A DNA stretch of 8,693 bases from the NCBI GenBank assembly GCA_018402615.1, contig JAGYIH010000033.1, forward strand, positions 1-8,693, in the 5' to 3' direction. This document shows positions 5,381 to 8,693 of the stretch, in pieces; the first letter of the stretch is position 1; each line of letters begins with the position of its first letter. Under the pieces are notes generated by a model. It was not told the DNA's origin, did no database searches, and saw nothing but the letters and a program-made list of their open reading frames with translations. The translations under genes and the position numbers were made by a program. Source of the stretch: Aquiluna sp. (lineage in GTDB: Bacteria; Actinomycetota; Actinomycetes; Actinomycetales; Microbacteriaceae).

Positions 5381-6697
5381 GTGAAGATAACGGTTATCGG
5401 CCTGGGGTACCTCGGGGCCACCCATGCCGTGGCAATGGCCAAGTTGGGTCACCAGGTTTTAGCCATTGAACCAGATGCTGCAAAGCTCTCAGCGCTCTCA
5501 TCGGGCAAGGTTCCCTTTCACGAGCCAGGCCTAGATAAAGCCCTAAAAGAGGTCCTAGATCTCGGGCTAATTACCTTTGCATCACAACACAGCGACCTGA
5601 CCACAAAGGCCGAACTGCACTTTATTTGCGTTGGCACACCCCAGCAACAAGGTTCCAATGCGGCCGACACCTCCTACGTCTTTGCAGCAGCCAGAGAGCT
5701 TGCTCCCTGGCTCAACGAACGCTCGGTTGTGGTTGGCAAGTCCACTGTTCCGGTTGGAACCGCCACCGAGCTTCACAAACAGATGTCCAAGATCGCCGGC
5801 TTTGATGTCAGGCTTGGTTGGAACCCCGAGTTTCTGCGCGAGGGCACAGCCCTGGAAGATTCACTAAACCCAGACCGCATCGTGATCGGTTCGTTTCACT
5901 TAGAAACAGTTGCCTCGGTCCGATCGGTCTACAAAACAATTTTGGATCGAGGAACACCTTTTCTGGAGCTGGATGTTCCAACCGCAGAGCTGGTCAAGGT
6001 TTCCGCCAATGCCTTTTTGGCCACCAAGATCAGTTTCATTAATGCCATGGCCGAGATTGCCGAGGTGTCAGGTGCTGACGCAGTCGCCCTGGCCAAAGCC
6101 ATCGGCTATGACGAGCGGATTGGAAATAAGTTTCTAAAAACCGGCATCGGTTTTGGTGGTGGCTGTCTCCCCAAGGACATTCGCGGTTTTGTTGCTAGAG
6201 CGGAGCAGCTGGGAGTTGGCCAAAGCGTTGAGTTTCTAAAAAACGTTGATGACATTAACCAGCGTCGTCGAGACAGGGTGGTCGCTCTTGCCACCGAAGA
6301 ACTTGGAACGTTAAAAGACCGCAAGATCACGGTGTTGGGGATTAGCTTCAAGCCCGACTCCGATGACCTCAGAGACTCACCGGCTTTAGAGATTGCCCAG
6401 CGACTCAAAAGTGCCGGTGCCAAGATCACCGTGCACGATCCAGTTTCGGTGCCGGCGCTAGAAGTAAAAGACCAAAGCCTTGGTGCAACCAAGGATCTGA
6501 ACCAGGCGCTAACTGGAGCGGAGCTAGTAATCCTTGGAACCGAGTGGCGCGAATACAAGGAATTAGACCCCGAGTTGGCAGCCTCTCTGGTTGCAACCAA
6601 GACCGTGATTGATGGTCGAAATGTGCTTGATGTCTCCCGCTGGCAACAGGCTGGCTTTAGGGTTTTGGCGCTGGGAAGAAACATTGAAAACACCTAG
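5381..6697 (+). CDS. UDP-glucose 6-dehydrogenase
   Basis: This enzyme oxidises UDP-glucose to UDP-glucuronate with two NAD+ in the cytoplasm, supplying acidic sugar for surface polysaccharide. The 438-residue product has the N-terminal Rossmann motif MKITVIGLGYLG (1-12), ICVGTP (82-87), KSTVPVGT (120-127), NPEFLREG (148-155), the central-helix segment ELVKVSANAFLATKISFINA (203-222), and the catalytic cysteine Cys262 within GFGGGCLPKD (257-266). The C-terminal UDP-binding domain shows TVLGISFKPDSDDLRDSP (317-334). The length is normal. The GTG at 5381 begins exactly at the Rossmann strand. A close relative, UDP-N-acetylmannosamine or GDP-mannose dehydrogenase, cannot be wholly excluded, but the overall pattern favours UDP-glucose. 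It overlaps the next glycosyltransferase gene by 14 bases, so the two are co-transcribed. Confidence 0.95.
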   Translation: MKITVIGLGYLGATHAVAMAKLGHQVLAIEPDAAKLSALSSGKVPFHEPGLDKALKEVLDLGLITFASQHSDLTTKAELHFICVGTPQQQGSNAADTSYVFAAARELAPWLNERSVVVGKSTVPVGTATELHKQMSKIAGFDVRLGWNPEFLREGTALEDSLNPDRIVIGSFHLETVASVRSVYKTILDRGTPFLELDVPTAELVKVSANAFLATKISFINAMAEIAEVSGADAVALAKAIGYDERIGNKFLKTGIGFGGGCLPKDIRGFVARAEQLGVGQSVEFLKNVDDINQRRRDRVVALATEELGTLKDRKITVLGISFKPDSDDLRDSPALEIAQRLKSAGAKITVHDPVSVPALEVKDQSLGATKDLNQALTGAELVILGTEWREYKELDPELAASLVATKTVIDGRNVLDVSRWQQAGFRVLALGRNIENT

Positions 6698-7625
6698 TCT
6701 TCAAAAGATATCGTTTGTGATGCCGGTTCTAAACGAGGAGCGCTATCTAAAGCGCGCGGTTGAAAGCGTCTTTGAACAAAGTGTCCCGGGCGAATTAGAA
6801 CTGGTGCTTTCACTTGGACCCTCGAGTGATCAAACCAACGAGGTTGCCAAACAGCTAAAGAAAAAATACGGCACCAGACTGCAGATCACTCACACCCCGA
6901 GAGCCAACACCTCGGCATCTTTGAACAACGCAATTGCCAAGGCAAGATTCGAGGTCGTGCTCAGAGTTGACGCCCACTCCGAACTAAGTGAGAACTACGC
7001 CAGCATCGCACTTGAGGTTTTGAATAAAACCGGCGCTGCGAACGTCGGCGGCATCATGAATGCGGTTGGCGAAAGCGATTTCCAAAGGGCGGTTGCCTAT
7101 GGCTACAACAACCGCATTGGTCTTGGTGGTGGCGCCTTCCACGTTGGTTCAGAAGCTGGTCCAAAAGAAACCGTCTACCTGGGGGTTTTCCAAAAGCAGG
7201 CTCTTGAAGACATTGGCGGCTTTGATGAGAAGTGGGTCAGAGGACAGGACTGGGAGCTAAACCAAAGGCTTCGCCAAAGCGGCAGGGTGGTCTGGTTTGA
7301 TCCAAGGCTGAGCGTGAACTACTACCCAAGATCGACCTACCAAGAGCTAGCCAAACAGTTTCTGAAAACCGGTCGCTGGCGCGGAGCGCTAACCCGCGAC
7401 AACCCCGGTGCTGCAAGTGTGCGCTACTTCCTGCCACCGCTACTGGTTCTAAGCATCCCCTTTGGTCTGCCATTTTTTCTCTACCTGGGACTGATCGCGG
7501 TTCTAAGCGCCACCGCCAAAAACCTCAGCCAAAACAGCAAGCTCTGGCTGCTGGCGGTTTTACCAACCATGCACCTGTCCTGGGGGCTTGGCTTTTGGTT
7601 AGGCCTAGCCCGAGGGGCAAAATAG
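6684..7625 (+). CDS. ExoA-like family 2 glycosyltransferase, membrane-associated
   Basis: This predicted processive or lipid-carrier-acting glycosyltransferase builds a surface polysaccharide repeat at the inner face of the membrane. The 313-residue product has the GT-A opening ISFVMPVLNEERYL (9-22), a metal-binding site in VLRVDAHSE (92-100), the NVGG segment (120-123), a GVFQKQALEDIGGFDEKW block (167-184), and the GQDWEL catalytic-base region (187-192), where most relatives have ED-x-EL. Two hydrophobic segments at about 249-277 and 287-308 anchor the C-terminus. The arrangement resembles the succinoglycan transferase ExoA. The TTG at 6684 is chosen because GGGAAG precedes it by about six bases and residue 9 starts the first beta strand; upstream in-frame codons read through the end of the dehydrogenase gene. 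The donor and acceptor sugars cannot be told. Confidence 0.9.
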   Translation: MKTPSLQKISFVMPVLNEERYLKRAVESVFEQSVPGELELVLSLGPSSDQTNEVAKQLKKKYGTRLQITHTPRANTSASLNNAIAKARFEVVLRVDAHSELSENYASIALEVLNKTGAANVGGIMNAVGESDFQRAVAYGYNNRIGLGGGAFHVGSEAGPKETVYLGVFQKQALEDIGGFDEKWVRGQDWELNQRLRQSGRVVWFDPRLSVNYYPRSTYQELAKQFLKTGRWRGALTRDNPGAASVRYFLPPLLVLSIPFGLPFFLYLGLIAVLSATAKNLSQNSKLWLLAVLPTMHLSWGLGFWLGLARGAK

Positions 7626-7636
7626 CCATTCGCTGG

Positions 7637-7642
7637 TAGATT
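7637..7642 (+). promoter_or_regulatory. Possible -10 box before the fused transferase gene
   Basis: TAGATT ends 7 bases before the GTG at 7650, in a 24-base gap after the glycosyltransferase stop codon. There is no Shine-Dalgarno and no clear -35. It could give an internal leaderless transcript, though the gene may also be read through from the dehydrogenase promoter. Confidence 0.35.
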
Positions 7643-7649
7643 TTGGGTC

Positions 7650-8693
7650 GTGAGTACCCGCGACGTTGTGATCTGTAGCTTCTACACCCCCGATGAGTAT
7701 TACGCCGGCCATGCCAGGGCGCTAAAGACTCAACTTGAGGAAATAGGTGTTGGCTATGAACTCTTGGAAGTTTTGAAGCGTGAGGGTGAAGACTGGGCAG
7801 ATGTCACCCGCAGAAAAATTGGCTTTATCAAAGACATCTGCGATAAGCACCCCGACAAGATGGTGTTCTGGATCGACGTTGACTGCCGCATCAGTCACCT
7901 ACCGGAGTACATCTCCAACACCACCGCAGACCTAATTGGTTTTCAGCGCAGCTTTGGCAGCCCACTTCAGATCGGTTACCAAAACCGCACTCGGTTTTGG
8001 GAACCGAGCTTCTGGGGCGTAAACGCCACCGAACAGGGACGCAAGCTAATTGCCGATGCCTACGAGTTAGAACAGCGCGCAACCATCAAGGCAACCGATG
8101 ACTACTTCTTGGAAGAAGCCTGGCGGGCCAACTCCAAAAACCTCACCTTCCAGATGATCCCCTCAACAGCAATCGTCAGAGAACGCAAGCAGCTTGAGCC
8201 CGGAAGCCGCGCAGCCTTTTTCCAATTTGGCTCCTCTGGAAACGTTGCGGACTTCAAGGACAAGGTGGTTCAGCACGGCCAGGGCAAAAAAATTGGCACC
8301 CGTAAAAAGCTTTTGAACCAGGCCAAGAAACTAGAACGGGCTTTGCCCGAGAGCGTGAAAAAGCCGCTCCGAAGAATTGCTGACCAGTCCGGGCTGACCG
8401 GAATCCTCACGATGGGCAAGGCTAAGACCATTGACCCGGAGCGCTTGCGCATGGTTGGCGAGATGCTCGGGGGTGGCGTCAAGGGCGATGTTGAGCTGTT
8501 CCAAAAGGCTCAGGCCGAGTTTGACGCCAAATATATCCCCACCTTTGGGGAGCGCAGCATGGTCGAGGCCGCTCAAAGCTTTATGTATTACGCGGCTAAG
8601 GACTCAGAACACAAGCTGAGACTGGCCTGGTGGTCAAAGCCATTCCCCGGAAACTTTGGTGACTGGCTGAGCCCACTAATAATCAACCAGTTC
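7650..8693 (+). CDS. Glycosyltransferase-like / polysaccharide pyruvyl transferase fusion (runs off the right edge)
   Basis: The frame is open from GTG 7650 to the last base, 348 codons with no stop. Residues 1-200 look like a nucleotide-sugar transferase: VVICSFYTPDEYYAGHA (6-22) as the first strand, and MVFWIDVDCRI (71-81) with a DVD metal site. About 210-320 is a Lys-rich helical linker. Then RLAWWSKPFPGNFGDWLSP (324-342) appears, which is the N-terminal signature (NFGD-x-LSP) of polysaccharide pyruvyl transferases such as ExoV and CsaB, enzymes that place pyruvate ketals on sugars. The rest of that domain lies outside the window. The GTG start gives a normal N-terminus. It follows the GT2 gene by 24 bases in the same direction, so it fits the same exopolysaccharide pathway. 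The fusion reading depends on only about 26 residues of the second domain. Confidence 0.8.
   Translation, partial: MSTRDVVICSFYTPDEYYAGHARALKTQLEEIGVGYELLEVLKREGEDWADVTRRKIGFIKDICDKHPDKMVFWIDVDCRISHLPEYISNTTADLIGFQRSFGSPLQIGYQNRTRFWEPSFWGVNATEQGRKLIADAYELEQRATIKATDDYFLEEAWRANSKNLTFQMIPSTAIVRERKQLEPGSRAAFFQFGSSGNVADFKDKVVQHGQGKKIGTRKKLLNQAKKLERALPESVKKPLRRIADQSGLTGILTMGKAKTIDPERLRMVGEMLGGGVKGDVELFQKAQAEFDAKYIPTFGERSMVEAAQSFMYYAAKDSEHKLRLAWWSKPFPGNFGDWLSPLIINQF

Noticed and set aside
6106..6693. Minus-strand 195-codon open frame opposite the dehydrogenase gene
   Set aside because: Antisense shadow; the plus-strand frame has all family motifs and this one has none.

Overview
The window looks like a chromosomal segment of an actinobacterium, most likely a small-genome, moderate-GC member of the Microbacteriaceae (the planktonic Rhodoluna/Aquiluna type would fit). 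This is inferred from the style of the proteins (RpoB N-terminus, Upp beginning MRLTV, an OmpR-type winged-helix regulator with an N-terminal GFALYVG segment), very tight gene spacing, frequent GTG/TTG starts and many genes with a TANNNT box only 6-8 bases before the start codon, as expected for leaderless actinobacterial mRNAs. No mobile element, CRISPR array or pseudogene is visible. No gene-free stretch exceeds 300 bases.

Left part (1-1673), housekeeping. The first 62 codons of rpoB lie on the minus strand at the left edge. They are preceded in transcription order by a roughly 250-base leader region, a tRNA-Ser(CGA) gene with encoded CCA, and tadA (tRNA adenosine deaminase). upp (uracil phosphoribosyltransferase) runs the opposite way, with its ATG immediately beside a possible tadA ATG. 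The apparent -10 box of each gene lies in or next to the start region of the other.

Middle part (1674-3765). Between upp and a winged-helix regulator is a 235-base region. It holds a TTGACA promoter candidate, a possible 26-codon leader peptide ending in alternating Cys/Met codons, and a strong hairpin that begins inside the last leader codons. The regulator is followed, nearly overlapping, by a P-loop nucleotide-kinase-like protein of unknown substrate. A DedA-family membrane protein runs convergently.

Right part (3825-8693). A large minus-strand gene encodes an ECF-like sigma factor fused to a transmembrane helix, an Ala/Pro/Gln-rich linker and a C-terminal domain predicted to lie outside the cytoplasm. 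Diverging from it is a surface-polysaccharide cluster: UDP-glucose 6-dehydrogenase, an ExoA-like membrane-associated family 2 glycosyltransferase overlapping it by 14 bases, and a gene cut by the window edge that joins a glycosyltransferase-like N-terminus to the start of a polysaccharide pyruvyl transferase domain. Together these suggest an acidic exopolysaccharide or capsule carrying glucuronate and possibly pyruvate ketals. The tethered sigma factor is a candidate regulator of it, which is inference only.

The items most worth following up are the Cys/Met leader-plus-hairpin unit, the membrane-tethered sigma factor and the glycosyltransferase-pyruvyltransferase fusion.
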